A stretch of 56,320 bases of DNA from DATAAZ01 sp036259875. GTDB taxonomy: Bacteria > Actinomycetota > Thermoleophilia > Gaiellales > Gaiellaceae. The translations under genes and the position numbers were made by a program. Shown piece after piece: positions 1-7,755 of the stretch. Each line of letters opens with the position of its first letter. Within the stretch, counting starts at the first letter, position 1. The stretch covers positions 1-56,320 of the forward strand of contig DATAAZ010000008.1 in NCBI GenBank assembly GCA_036259875.1, given 5' to 3'. The notes beneath the pieces were generated by a model, which made no database searches, was not told the origin of the DNA, and saw only the letters and a program-made list of their open reading frames with translations.

Positions 1-720
1 GCGCTCGGCGAGGGCTGGCGCGACGGGCGGGACAAGGTCCTCATCAACCCGGACGCCAACGGCTTCGGCCTCTGGGCGGAGCAGCTCCTCGCCGAGTCGA
101 CGGGGAAGGACGGCAAGGGGCTCGTTCCTGTTCCCGGCGAGACGGACGAGGGGCCGGACCGGCAGAGCGCTGAGGTCCGGGTGACCGATCCGTACGAGCT
201 TGGGCAGGAGTTCTACCGGTGGGAATTTGCGACCGCGGTCGCGGGTGCGCTCATGGACGTCAACCCGTTCGACCAGCCGAACGTCCAGGAGGCGAAGGAC
301 CGGACGAGCGCGATCCTCGCGTCGGGCGAGGAGCCGCGCCTCCAGCCGGTCGGCTCGCTCGAAGAGCTCGTCGGCCGGGCGGAGCCGGGCGACTACCTGT
401 GCATCCAGGCGTTCGTCGAGCCGACCGAGGAGGCCGGGCGAGTGATCGCGCGCGTCCGCGAGCGCGTCCGCCGGGAGGCCGGCGTCGTCACGACCGCCGG
501 CTTCGGGCCTCGCTACCTCCACTCGACCGGGCAGCTCCACAAAGGCGGGCCCGGAAGCGGGCTCTTCCTGCAAGTCCTCGACGACCCCGAGGAGCTCGCG
601 ATCCCGGAGAAGCCGTTCGGGTTCCGTCGGCTGATCAGGGCGCAGGCGGCGGGCGACTTCGACGCGCTCCGCGAGCGGGGCCGGCGCGTGGCGCGCATCC
701 GATGGGAGGAGATCGCATGA
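1..720 (+). CDS. Bifunctional transaldolase / glucose-6-phosphate isomerase, C-terminal part (cut by window start)
   Basis: The reading frame is open from base 1, so the gene begins upstream. The visible 239 residues match the isomerase half of the transaldolase-PGI fusion of Actinobacteria: RDGRDKV and GLWAEQL near the start, a GKGLVPV segment, then MDVNPFDQPNVQEAKD, the conserved signature near the C-terminus of the fused enzyme. The fusion would interconvert glucose-6-P and fructose-6-P and carry out the sedoheptulose/erythrose exchange in the cytosol. Its stop overlaps the start of gnd (ATGA), and the genes that follow complete the oxidative pentose-phosphate pathway. An isomerase-only gene cannot be fully excluded because the N-terminal half is missing. 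Confidence 0.85.
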   Translation, partial: ALGEGWRDGRDKVLINPDANGFGLWAEQLLAESTGKDGKGLVPVPGETDEGPDRQSAEVRVTDPYELGQEFYRWEFATAVAGALMDVNPFDQPNVQEAKDRTSAILASGEEPRLQPVGSLEELVGRAEPGDYLCIQAFVEPTEEAGRVIARVRERVRREAGVVTTAGFGPRYLHSTGQLHKGGPGSGLFLQVLDDPEELAIPEKPFGFRRLIRAQAAGDFDALRERGRRVARIRWEEIA

Positions 721-1622
721 AGCTCGGAATGATCGGCCTCGGCCGCATGGGCGGCAACATGGCGGAGCGCCTTCAGCGCGACGGGCACGAGGTGGCGGGG
801 TACGCACGAGGGGGCAGCGGCACCGCGTCGTCGCTCGAGGAGCTCGTGCGCCAGCTCGACCCGCCCCCGCGCGTCGCGTGGCTCATGGTCCCTGCCGGGG
901 ACGCGACGGAGGAGAACTTCCGCGAGCTGCTCGGCCTCCTGGAGCCCGGCGACGTGATCGTCGACGGCGGTAACTCGAACTTCCGCGACTCGCAGCGGCG
1001 CCACGCCCTCGCGGCCGAGCGCGAGATCCGCTTCCTGGACGCCGGCGTGTCGGGCGGGATCTGGGGGCTCGAGGTCGGCTACTGCATCATGGTCGGCGGC
1101 GACGCGGACGCCGTCGAGCTCGTCGCCCCCGCCTTCGAGACGCTCGCGCCACCCGACGGCTGGGCGCACGTCGGCGCCTCGGGCGCCGGCCACTTCGTGA
1201 AGATGGTCCACAACGGGATCGAGTACGGCCTCATGCAGGCGTATGCGGAGGGCTTCGAGCTCATGTACCACTCGGAGTTCGACCTCGACCTCGCGGAGGT
1301 CTCGGGGATCTGGCGCTACGGCTCGGTGGTCCGCTCCTGGCTCCTCGACCTCCTGCACGAGTCGTTCAACCAGCAGGGCAACGCGCTCGAGGACATCGCC
1401 GGGTACGTCGAGGACTCCGGCGAGGGGCGCTGGACGATCAACGAGGCGATCAACGCGGCCGTCCCGACGCCGGTGATCGCCGCCTCGCTCTTCGCGCGCT
1501 TCGCGTCGCGCCGGGAGATCAACTTCGCCGCCAAGGTGGCCGCGGCGCTTCGAAACCAGTTCGGCGGCCACGCGGTCCGCGCGGTCGAGGAGGCCAAGGC
1601 GAGCCCGGATCCTCGTGGCTGA
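717..1622 (+). CDS. gnd: 6-phosphogluconate dehydrogenase, decarboxylating, short form
   Basis: This 301-residue protein starts with a Rossmann fold (IGLGRMGGNMAERL at residues 5-18) and carries VDGGNSNFRDSQRR near residue 80, the GVSGGIWGLEVGY substrate segment and the catalytic-lysine helix GHFVKMVHNGIEYGLMQAY. About 300 residues is the length of the short GndA/YqeC class, compared with about 470 for the E. coli type; short forms often prefer NAD+, but cofactor choice cannot be read here. It oxidises 6-phosphogluconate to ribulose-5-P and CO2. ATG 717 overlaps the previous stop by 4 nt, and the 3' end overlaps zwf by 8 nt, indicating translational coupling. Confidence 0.93.
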   Translation: MKLGMIGLGRMGGNMAERLQRDGHEVAGYARGGSGTASSLEELVRQLDPPPRVAWLMVPAGDATEENFRELLGLLEPGDVIVDGGNSNFRDSQRRHALAAEREIRFLDAGVSGGIWGLEVGYCIMVGGDADAVELVAPAFETLAPPDGWAHVGASGAGHFVKMVHNGIEYGLMQAYAEGFELMYHSEFDLDLAEVSGIWRYGSVVRSWLLDLLHESFNQQGNALEDIAGYVEDSGEGRWTINEAINAAVPTPVIAASLFARFASRREINFAAKVAAALRNQFGGHAVRAVEEAKASPDPRG

Positions 1623-3168
1623 GGCGACCGAGGTCCGCGACGAACGCGATGCGGCGCCGGCCGAGGAGGTCGGCGAGAACCCGCTCCTGGAGGGCCTGCG
1701 CCGCCGCCGGACGCCCGAGCCGTGCGTCCTCACGATCTTCGGCGCATCCGGCGACCTGACGCAGCGCAAGCTCTTCCCGGCGCTCTACGCGCTCGCGTTT
1801 CGCGATCTGCTTCCGAAGCGCTTCGCGGTCGTCGGCGCCGCCCGCACCGACGTCTCGACGGACGAGTTCGTCGAGCGGATGCGCGAGGCGGTCGAGCAGC
1901 ACTGCCGCGACGAGTTTCGGCGCGACGTCTGGGACGAGCTGGCGGCCGGCGTCCGCTACGTGCCGCTCGACTTTCGCGACGAGGCGCGCTGGAGCGCGCT
2001 CGCGGAGACGTTGTCGGAGCTCGACAGCGAGCGCGGCACCGACGGGAACCGCGTCTACTACCTCGCCGTGCCGCCGAGCGCCTTCGAGACGATCGTGACC
2101 CACATCGGCGAGCGGCGAGACGCGGCCGGCTGGACGCGGGTGATCGCCGAGAAGCCGTTCGGCCGCGACCTCGCGAGCGCGCGCTCGCTCAACGAGACGA
2201 TCAGCCGCTACTTCACCGAGGACGAGGTCTTCCGGATCGACCACTACCTCGGCAAGGAGACGGTCCAGAACATGCTCGTCCTCCGGTTCGCAAACGGGAT
2301 CTTCGAGCCCGTCTGGAACCGGCAGTTCATCGACCACGTGCAGATCACGGTGGCGGAGTCGGTCGGCGTCGAGGGGCGCGGCACCTTCTACGAGGAGGCG
2401 GGCGCCGTCCGCGACATCGTCCAGAACCACCTGCTGCAGCTTCTCGCCCTGACCGCGATGGAGCCGCCGATCGAGTTCGACGCCGAGTCCGTGCGGACGG
2501 AGAAGGTCAAGGTGCTCCGCTCGCTCCACACGCCGGGGCCGAAGCACATCGTCCGGGGCCAGTACGGGCCGGGGACGATCGAGGGGAAGGCGGTTCCGGG
2601 CTACCGCGAGGAGGAGGGCGTCGCGCCCGACTCGACGACGGAGACGTACGTGGCCGGGAAGCTCTACGTCGACAACTGGCGCTGGGCGGACACGCCCTTC
2701 TACTTCCGAACCGGGAAGCGCTTACCGAAGCGCGAGACGACGATCGCGATCCAGTTCAAGCGGGCGCCGAAGCCGCCCTTCGAAGGAGGCTCCGAGGACG
2801 GCTTGCGTCCGAACGTCCTCCTCCTGCACATCCAGCCGGACGAGGGCGTCTCGCTCGCAATCGGGGCGAAAGTCCCCGGCCAGGGCATGGGGATCCGAAC
2901 GGTGCACATGGACTTCCTCTACGGGGGCGCCTTCCGGACGGGGCTCCCGGAGGCGTACGAGCGGCTCATCCTCGACTGCATGCTGGGCGACACGACGCTC
3001 TTCATGCGCGCGGACGAGGTCGAGGAGCAGTGGGCGCTGATCGACGCGATCGTCGCGCCATGGCGGCGCGACCGGCCGAACTTCCCGAACTACGCGGCGG
3101 GAAGCTGGGGCCCGGCCGCGGCCGACGAGCTGCTCCAGCGCGACGGGCGTTCGTGGAGGCGCCATTGA
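1615..3168 (+). CDS. zwf: Glucose-6-phosphate 1-dehydrogenase
   Basis: A 517-residue protein with GTG start at 1615 inside the end of gnd. The N-terminal dinucleotide fold shows FGASGDLTQRKLFPALY (about residues 42-58), followed by the EKPFGRDL segment and the diagnostic active-site stretch RIDHYLGKETVQN, containing the catalytic His and substrate-binding Lys. The C-terminal half has the usual FYFRTGKRLPKRETTI segment. It catalyses the first committed step of the oxidative pentose-phosphate pathway, making NADPH. Length and motifs are standard; the first about 35 residues are an acidic extension before the fold. Confidence 0.96.
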   Translation: MAEATEVRDERDAAPAEEVGENPLLEGLRRRRTPEPCVLTIFGASGDLTQRKLFPALYALAFRDLLPKRFAVVGAARTDVSTDEFVERMREAVEQHCRDEFRRDVWDELAAGVRYVPLDFRDEARWSALAETLSELDSERGTDGNRVYYLAVPPSAFETIVTHIGERRDAAGWTRVIAEKPFGRDLASARSLNETISRYFTEDEVFRIDHYLGKETVQNMLVLRFANGIFEPVWNRQFIDHVQITVAESVGVEGRGTFYEEAGAVRDIVQNHLLQLLALTAMEPPIEFDAESVRTEKVKVLRSLHTPGPKHIVRGQYGPGTIEGKAVPGYREEEGVAPDSTTETYVAGKLYVDNWRWADTPFYFRTGKRLPKRETTIAIQFKRAPKPPFEGGSEDGLRPNVLLLHIQPDEGVSLAIGAKVPGQGMGIRTVHMDFLYGGAFRTGLPEAYERLILDCMLGDTTLFMRADEVEEQWALIDAIVAPWRRDRPNFPNYAAGSWGPAAADELLQRDGRSWRRH

Positions 3169-4028
3169 TCCACGACGCGCGGATTCGCGACGTCGAGCGT
3201 GAGCTCGCGCGGCTGCGGACGGCGATCGGGGACGACACGCGCTCGCCCGGCCTGCGGACGAGCGTCATGACGCACGTCGCGTGGGTTCCCGAGCGCTGGG
3301 TCGACGCGGCGACCCGGACGCTCGGTGGCCTCGAGGAGCGCCACCCGTCCCGGACGATCCTCCTCTTCCCGCGGCCGGAGTCCTCGCGCGACGCGATCGA
3401 CGCCGACGTCGACCTCCGCTGCTTCGCGGCTGGCGGCGCCCAGGTGTGCTTCGAGGTGATCGAGCTGGAGCTCTGCGGCCCGCGCGCCTCCGCGCCCGGG
3501 ACCGTGGTCGCGCCGCTTCTGGTCGCCGACCTCCCCGCCTTCCTGCGCTGGCGCGGCGACCTTCCGTTCGGCGAGCCGCAGCTCGAGCAGCTGACGGGCC
3601 TCGCCGACCGTCTGATCGTAGACTCGCGGGAGTGGGACGATCCCGACCGGGATCTCGCGCGCCTTCCCGAGCTCTTCGACCGCATCGCCGTATCAGACAT
3701 CGCGTGGGCACGCCTCGAGCCGTGGCGCGCGGCGATCGCGCGCCTGTGGCCCGGGATCGCCGACGTCGAGACCGTGCGGGTAAACGCGCCGCGCGCCGAG
3801 GCGCTCCTCCTCGCGGGCTGGCTCGGCGGCCGTCTCGGTAGGGACGTCGAGCTCGAGCACGGACCGGCGAACGAGCTCGAGGCGGTCGAGGTCGACGGCC
3901 AGGACGTCGACCCCGGCGCGCAGCCCGAGAAGTCGCCGAGCGATCTCCTCTCCGACCAGCTCGACGTCTTCGGGCGCGACCGGATCTACGAGGAGGCGGC
4001 ACGGAGCTTCTCGCGGGTCGCGACCTAG
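3165..4028 (+). CDS. opcA: Glucose-6-phosphate dehydrogenase assembly protein OpcA
   Basis: A 287-residue protein directly downstream of zwf. It resembles OpcA/DUF1967-type zwf partners: N-terminal helical start, MTHVAWVP near residue 29, a central region with HPSRTILL, and a C-terminal segment DVFGRDRIYEEA. OpcA is an accessory factor that activates or assembles G6P dehydrogenase in Actinobacteria and cyanobacteria. I chose TTG 3165 because GGAGG (3155-3159) lies 5 nt upstream and TTG overlaps the zwf stop by 4 nt; an in-frame GTG at 3153 is the alternative. The 3' end overlaps the likely start region of pgl. Confidence 0.88.
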   Translation: MIHDARIRDVERELARLRTAIGDDTRSPGLRTSVMTHVAWVPERWVDAATRTLGGLEERHPSRTILLFPRPESSRDAIDADVDLRCFAAGGAQVCFEVIELELCGPRASAPGTVVAPLLVADLPAFLRWRGDLPFGEPQLEQLTGLADRLIVDSREWDDPDRDLARLPELFDRIAVSDIAWARLEPWRAAIARLWPGIADVETVRVNAPRAEALLLAGWLGGRLGRDVELEHGPANELEAVEVDGQDVDPGAQPEKSPSDLLSDQLDVFGRDRIYEEAARSFSRVAT

Positions 4029-4636
4029 CCGAGCTCGGGGCCGCATGGATCGCGGCCCGATCTCGGCTAAGCGATCCGTTCCGGATCGCCTTGGCAGGCG
4101 GCTCGACGCCGAAGGCCGTGTACGAGGCCCTTAGCGATTCCGATCTCGATTGGAATCGCTGGCACGTCTGGTGGAGCGACGAGCGCGTCGTGCCGCCCGA
4201 CCACCCCGACTCGAACGAGCGGATGGCCCGAGAGGCGCTCCTCGACCGCGTCTCCGTCCCGGCGGAGCAGGTGCACCCGCTGCGCTCCACCGACGTCGCG
4301 TTGCCTGACCGCTTCGACCTCATCCTCCTGGGAATCGGGCCGGACGGCCACTGTGCCTCGCTCTTCCCCGGGGACCCGGCGCTCGACGCGACCGGGCCCA
4401 TCGCCTTCGTCGAGCGGCCGGGCCTACCGCCCTACCATCCGCGGCTCACGTTCACGTATCCCGTTCTGAACGGGGCGCGAACGACGGCGTTGCTCGTCGG
4501 CGGTGCCGAGAAGCGAGAGGTCGTCGCACGGGTGCTCGCCGGCGACCAGGCCCTCCCGGCCGGTCGCGTCCGCGCATCCGAGACCGTGCTGCTCGCCGAC
4601 GACGAAGCGGCGGCTAGCCGCCCCGCACGACGCTGA
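4001..4636 (+). CDS. pgl: 6-phosphogluconolactonase (start codon uncertain)
   Basis: The frame encodes a Pgl/DevB-family lactonase: ALAGGSTPKAVYEAL, WWSDERVVPPDHPDSN, LILLGIGPDGHCASLFPG and YHPRLTFTYPVLN are all present. It hydrolyses 6-phosphogluconolactone and completes the zwf-gnd pathway. The only ordinary start in frame, TTG 4091, would remove about 30 family-typical N-terminal residues and begin one residue before the GGSTP motif. Upstream codons stay open and read like a Pgl N-terminus. AGGAGG at 3991-3996 sits 4 nt before an in-frame ACG at 4001, which I use as a tentative non-canonical start; ATC 4049 is another option. The gene overlaps opcA by 28 nt under this model and the convergent minus-strand gene by 23 nt. 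Confidence 0.82.
   Translation, partial: TELLAGRDLAELGAAWIAARSRLSDPFRIALAGGSTPKAVYEALSDSDLDWNRWHVWWSDERVVPPDHPDSNERMAREALLDRVSVPAEQVHPLRSTDVALPDRFDLILLGIGPDGHCASLFPGDPALDATGPIAFVERPGLPPYHPRLTFTYPVLNGARTTALLVGGAEKREVVARVLAGDQALPAGRVRASETVLLADDEAAASRPARR
4028..4067 (+). other. Strong inverted repeat at the opcA-pgl junction
   Basis: Two nested stems are visible: GCCGAG (4028-4033) with CTCGGC (4062-4067), and GGGCCGC (4038-4044) with GCGGCCC (4052-4058), around a 7-nt loop. It begins on the last base of the opcA stop codon and lies inside the open frame of pgl. No T-run follows, so it is not a classical terminator. It may tune pgl translation or merely reflect coding constraint. Confidence 0.45.
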
Positions 4637-6341
4637 ACGTGCGCGGCGAGATCCTCACGTACTGCGGGTCGCTCCACGTCATGCCCTGGCGGAGGCTCGG
4701 AATCGACTCGTCGATCCCGCGGACGCGGTAGTACCAGACGCCCGGGTCGAGCCCGAGGAGGTACGCCGTGTTCGGCGTCTTCACGCTTCCCGCAGGCCGG
4801 AAGGGGCTGAGCTTCTTGCTCCACTGAAGCTCGTACTGCGTCGCGCCCGGGGCGGGCTTCCACGCGGCGAGGACACGCCCGAAGAAGCGCGGCTGGTTCG
4901 TCGTCGCGGCGCGGATCTGACCCGTCGTCACCATCCCGGAGAGGAACGGAACGCCGTTCTCGCGCTCGATCGCGGGTGCGCTCGTCTTCCCGAAGGTAAG
5001 CAGGCGGCCGGCGCGGCACATCTCCTCGCCGAACTCGATGTCGTGGTACTCGACGGTGAGGTCGGGCTCGATCGTCGGGACGGCGGGGACGACCGTCCAG
5101 TAGTAGCGGCCGTCGGGCCAGTCGTTGTCCCAGATGCCCGACCGGCGGTCGGGCTCCTCACGCGGGTTTCGCTCGCCGGGGATCGGCGGCAGGTCGGGGT
5201 CGGTTCCGGCCGCGTAGAGGCGCTGGGCGCCCGCGTCGAAGTTCTCGCCCTCGGCGCCGTCGCCGAGCATGAGCACGCTCGTTCCGGTTACGACCTTGGC
5301 GAGGGCGCTGGTGTCGCCGGGGTACTCGAGCGGCGGCGTGAGGCGCGGGACGTAGGCGGGGCTACCGACGAGGTCCGAGACGTGGACGCGATTCACGCAG
5401 TCCTCGTCCGTGTAGACGTAGACGTGGAAGAGCGGGCAGGTCACGTTGAACGACTCCACGTCCGGCGGGCAGACCGCCCCTTGCCCGCCGAGGTTCTGGA
5501 CGCCGGTCCAGTGGAAGCCGGGGACGAGCTCGTGCGGCTCTGGGACTCCCGAGCTGGCCGAGTTCTCGATGTCGTTCGCCCGGCTGCGCGAGATCGCCGC
5601 CGTCGGCGTGATCGGGGCGTTCACGAGCGGCGGCTCGATCGTCGTGTAGGGCACGCTCCAGGCGCCGTACGAGACCGACGGGAGGTTGTTGAGCGCGCGG
5701 CCTTCCACCTCGCGGACGGCGCGGACGCGCCAGGAGATCGGCGCTGTCCCCGGCCACCAGTTGTGGAGCGTGTAGTGCTCGCGTAGGTCGGCGGCCGTCG
5801 TCGCCGTCTTCGCCCGCTTGCTGACCCCCATTCCCTGGCTGAAGGAGAACGTGACCTCGTACGCCGTCGCGCCGTCGACGGGCGTCCATCGAACCATCCC
5901 GGGCCGCGGATTGACGCCGCCGTTCGGCGTCAACGTCGCGGGCGGAGCCGGCGCCCGCATCCGGAAGCCGTACCGCTCGCTCCACGGCCCGGCGTCGTCC
6001 TTCACGTTCGTGCGCACGCGCGCGTAGAACGAGAAAGGGGCACCGGTCATCCAGGGGAGCGTGAGAGGGACGTTCGTGAGCGGGGCCGCGATGTCCGCCT
6101 TTTCCCAGACGATCGCGTTCTCCGAGAAGGTCCGGCTCGTCGAAAGCTGGAACTCGTAGCTCGTCGCACCGTTCACCGGGTTCCAGGCGAAGGCGGGGGT
6201 ACGGGAAAACGTCCGCGTCGGGTCCTCGGGCTCGTTGGCGCGGAGGACGAACGCGCGGAGGTTCTGAGGCGCAGGCTGCGCCGCCGCGGCGGGCGCGAGA
6301 ACGAGGAACGCGAGCAGGGCGACGAAGGCGCGCAGGACCAT
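4614..6341 (-). CDS. Secreted protein with fibronectin-III-like repeats, function unknown
   Basis: A 575-residue protein beginning with a clear signal peptide (MVLRAFVALLAFLVLAPAAAAQ; cleavage expected after AAAAQ or nearby). ATG 6341 is chosen because the longer open frame upstream is low-complexity and lacks a signal sequence. Repeated motifs such as FAWNPVNGATSYEFQLS, VRWTPVDGATAYEVTFS and AAWKPAPGATQYELQWS, with partners like YYRVRGID and YGAW, are typical of fibronectin type III sandwich domains; at least three can be seen. Four Cys in the middle (PPDVESFNVTC, DEDCVN) may form disulfides. No catalytic motif was recognised. It is transcribed convergently to pgl, overlapping by 23 nt. Confidence 0.82.
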   Translation of the reverse strand: MVLRAFVALLAFLVLAPAAAAQPAPQNLRAFVLRANEPEDPTRTFSRTPAFAWNPVNGATSYEFQLSTSRTFSENAIVWEKADIAAPLTNVPLTLPWMTGAPFSFYARVRTNVKDDAGPWSERYGFRMRAPAPPATLTPNGGVNPRPGMVRWTPVDGATAYEVTFSFSQGMGVSKRAKTATTAADLREHYTLHNWWPGTAPISWRVRAVREVEGRALNNLPSVSYGAWSVPYTTIEPPLVNAPITPTAAISRSRANDIENSASSGVPEPHELVPGFHWTGVQNLGGQGAVCPPDVESFNVTCPLFHVYVYTDEDCVNRVHVSDLVGSPAYVPRLTPPLEYPGDTSALAKVVTGTSVLMLGDGAEGENFDAGAQRLYAAGTDPDLPPIPGERNPREEPDRRSGIWDNDWPDGRYYWTVVPAVPTIEPDLTVEYHDIEFGEEMCRAGRLLTFGKTSAPAIERENGVPFLSGMVTTGQIRAATTNQPRFFGRVLAAWKPAPGATQYELQWSKKLSPFRPAGSVKTPNTAYLLGLDPGVWYYRVRGIDESIPSLRQGMTWSDPQYVRISPRTFSVVRGG

Positions 6342-6377
6342 GGCTCTTGCGTCTTGTCGGCAGGGCGGGGACGGCCG

Positions 6378-6399
6378 CTTTCCCCTAGACGGGGGAAAG
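6378..6399 (-). terminator. Hairpin over the amidase stop codon
   Basis: CTTTCCCC (6378-6385) pairs perfectly with GGGGAAAG (6392-6399) across a 6-nt loop that includes part of the amidase stop codon. It lies between the amidase and the next minus-strand gene. No U-tract follows, so intrinsic termination is uncertain; it may instead stabilise a 3' end. Confidence 0.4.
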
Positions 6400-7602
6400 G
6401 GCGCGCTCGAGCGCGAGCCCGGCAGCGAGCACGAGCGCGTCGGAGCCCGGACGACCGACGAGCGAGACGGAGGCGGGAAGCCCATCCTCGGCCGGCCCGC
6501 ACGGGAGCGCGAGGGCCGGCCACCCGAGCGTGCTGAACGGGTACGTGAGGCGGATCATCGCCTCGCGGAGCTCGAGCTCGGGCGTCCCGGCACGCGGCGC
6601 GACGAACGCAAGCGTCGGGACGACGAGTAGCTCCACCGCGCCGAGTGCCGCGAGCGCGCGCTCGCGGTAGCCCTCCCGGGCGCGGAGCCCCGCGTCGTAC
6701 TCCTCGTTCGTCACCCTGAGGCAGCGCTCGACCTTCGTGCGGACGTTGTCGCCGTAGAGATCGCGATGCTCGGCGAAGAGCTCGCGGTGGACGTCGGCCG
6801 CCTCGTGCATGAACACGGCGTACGTCTCCTTGGGCAGCAGCTCGAGCTCCACGCCGGTCGCGCGTCGGAACGCGGCCGCGGCGTTCGCGACCCGGACGCG
6901 CACGGGCGGGTCGGCGAGGTCGAGCCACGCAACGCCGGCGCGAATGCCGTCGAGCTCGACGGGGTCGACGGGGCCGAAGCCGGGCACGAGCGCCTCCATC
7001 GCGCGGGCGCACTCGGCGACCGTCCGCGCCATCGGGCCCGCGCAGTCGTAGCTCGGCGCGAGCGGAAAGGCGCCGTCCGTCCCGACGAGCCCGTACGTCG
7101 GCTTGAACCCGACGACGCCGCAGCAGGCGGCCGGGATGCGGATCGATCCCGCGCTGTCCGTGCCGAGCGCAAGGTCGCAGAGCCCAGCCGCGAGCGCCGC
7201 CGCCGAGCCGCCGCTCGAGCCGCCGGGCGTCCGCGTTTCGTCGAGCGGGTTCACGACGTGGCCGTAGTGGGGGTTCTCGGACGTGATCCCGTACGCGAAC
7301 TCGTGCAGGTTCGTCTTCCCGACGACCGCGTAGCCGGCGCGCTCGAGGCGGACGACGGCCTCGGCGCTTCGACCGGGGACGTGGTGGCGGAAGATCGCCG
7401 AGCCGTAGGTCGTCCGCAGCCCGGCCGTGTCGAAAAGGTCCTTGACGGCGAGCGGAATCGCGTCGTCATTTCCCGCGTCCTCCGGCACCGCGATGAACGC
7501 GCTGAGACGGTCGTTTGTCGCGCGAATCCGGGCGACCGCCTCCGAGACACGGCCCGCCGGGCCACGACGTGGGGACTGTCCCTGGGACAGTCCCCCCGGC
7601 AC
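6385..7602 (-). CDS. Amidase signature family hydrolase
   Basis: A 405-residue amidase-signature enzyme. The Ser-cisSer-Lys triad is recognisable: Lys in PLAVKDLFD, Ser in GGSSGGSAAALAAG, and nucleophile Ser in GTDSAGSIRIPA. These enzymes hydrolyse or transfer amides (GatA, urea/carbamate amidases and many others); the substrate cannot be inferred. No gatB or gatC is nearby. The N-terminus before the catalytic Lys is short, about 45 residues. GTG 7602 is the only visible start and lies at the edge of a palindromic repeat (7571-7595) that encodes the first residues (GLSQGQSP), so the repeat has supplied or replaced the native 5' end. The gene lies 34 nt after a small membrane ORF of the oxidase operon. 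Confidence 0.85.
   Translation of the reverse strand: MPGGLSQGQSPRRGPAGRVSEAVARIRATNDRLSAFIAVPEDAGNDDAIPLAVKDLFDTAGLRTTYGSAIFRHHVPGRSAEAVVRLERAGYAVVGKTNLHEFAYGITSENPHYGHVVNPLDETRTPGGSSGGSAAALAAGLCDLALGTDSAGSIRIPAACCGVVGFKPTYGLVGTDGAFPLAPSYDCAGPMARTVAECARAMEALVPGFGPVDPVELDGIRAGVAWLDLADPPVRVRVANAAAAFRRATGVELELLPKETYAVFMHEAADVHRELFAEHRDLYGDNVRTKVERCLRVTNEEYDAGLRAREGYRERALAALGAVELLVVPTLAFVAPRAGTPELELREAMIRLTYPFSTLGWPALALPCGPAEDGLPASVSLVGRPGSDALVLAAGLALERALSPV
7571..7595. repeat. Palindromic repeat, copy 1 (GGGGACTGTCCC type)
   Basis: Arms GGGGACTGTCCC and GGGACAGTCCCC around a central T form a near-perfect 25-nt palindrome. The same unit occurs at 20260-20284 and, with one arm changed, at 20364-20388. 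Copy 1 lies within the first codons of the amidase. It resembles a REP-type dispersed palindrome. Confidence 0.85.
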
Positions 7603-7636
7603 GGCTCGCGTGGACGGGTCGCCCCGCCGCGTCGGA

Positions 7637-7753
7637 CTAATCCAGCGCGTTGTAGATCTCCGCCACGACGATCGAGCCAGCGAAGAGGACGAGAACGATC
7701 GCGAGGAGCGCGAGGCCGAGTCGGAGGTTCTTGCGGGCGAGCTCGGGCTCCAC
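7637..7753 (-). CDS. Small single-span membrane protein of the oxidase operon
   Basis: A 38-residue ORF starting at GTG 7753, two bases after the ctaB stop codon. It reads EPELARKNLRLGLAL followed by one hydrophobic helix (about residues 12-31) and a short tail IYNALD. The topology resembles the tiny accessory subunits or assembly peptides found in cytochrome oxidase operons, and its close spacing to ctaB supports expression, but I know of no named family. It could be a small subunit-IV-like peptide; that is inference. Confidence 0.6.
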   Translation of the reverse strand: MEPELARKNLRLGLALLAIVLVLFAGSIVVAEIYNALD

Positions 7754-7755
7754 GG

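Noticed and set aside
7571..7595. GGGGACTGTCCC palindromes as DosR-type operators
   Set aside because: They are longer, nearly identical between copies and lie in coding or 3' regions, which fits dispersed repeats rather than transcription-factor sites.
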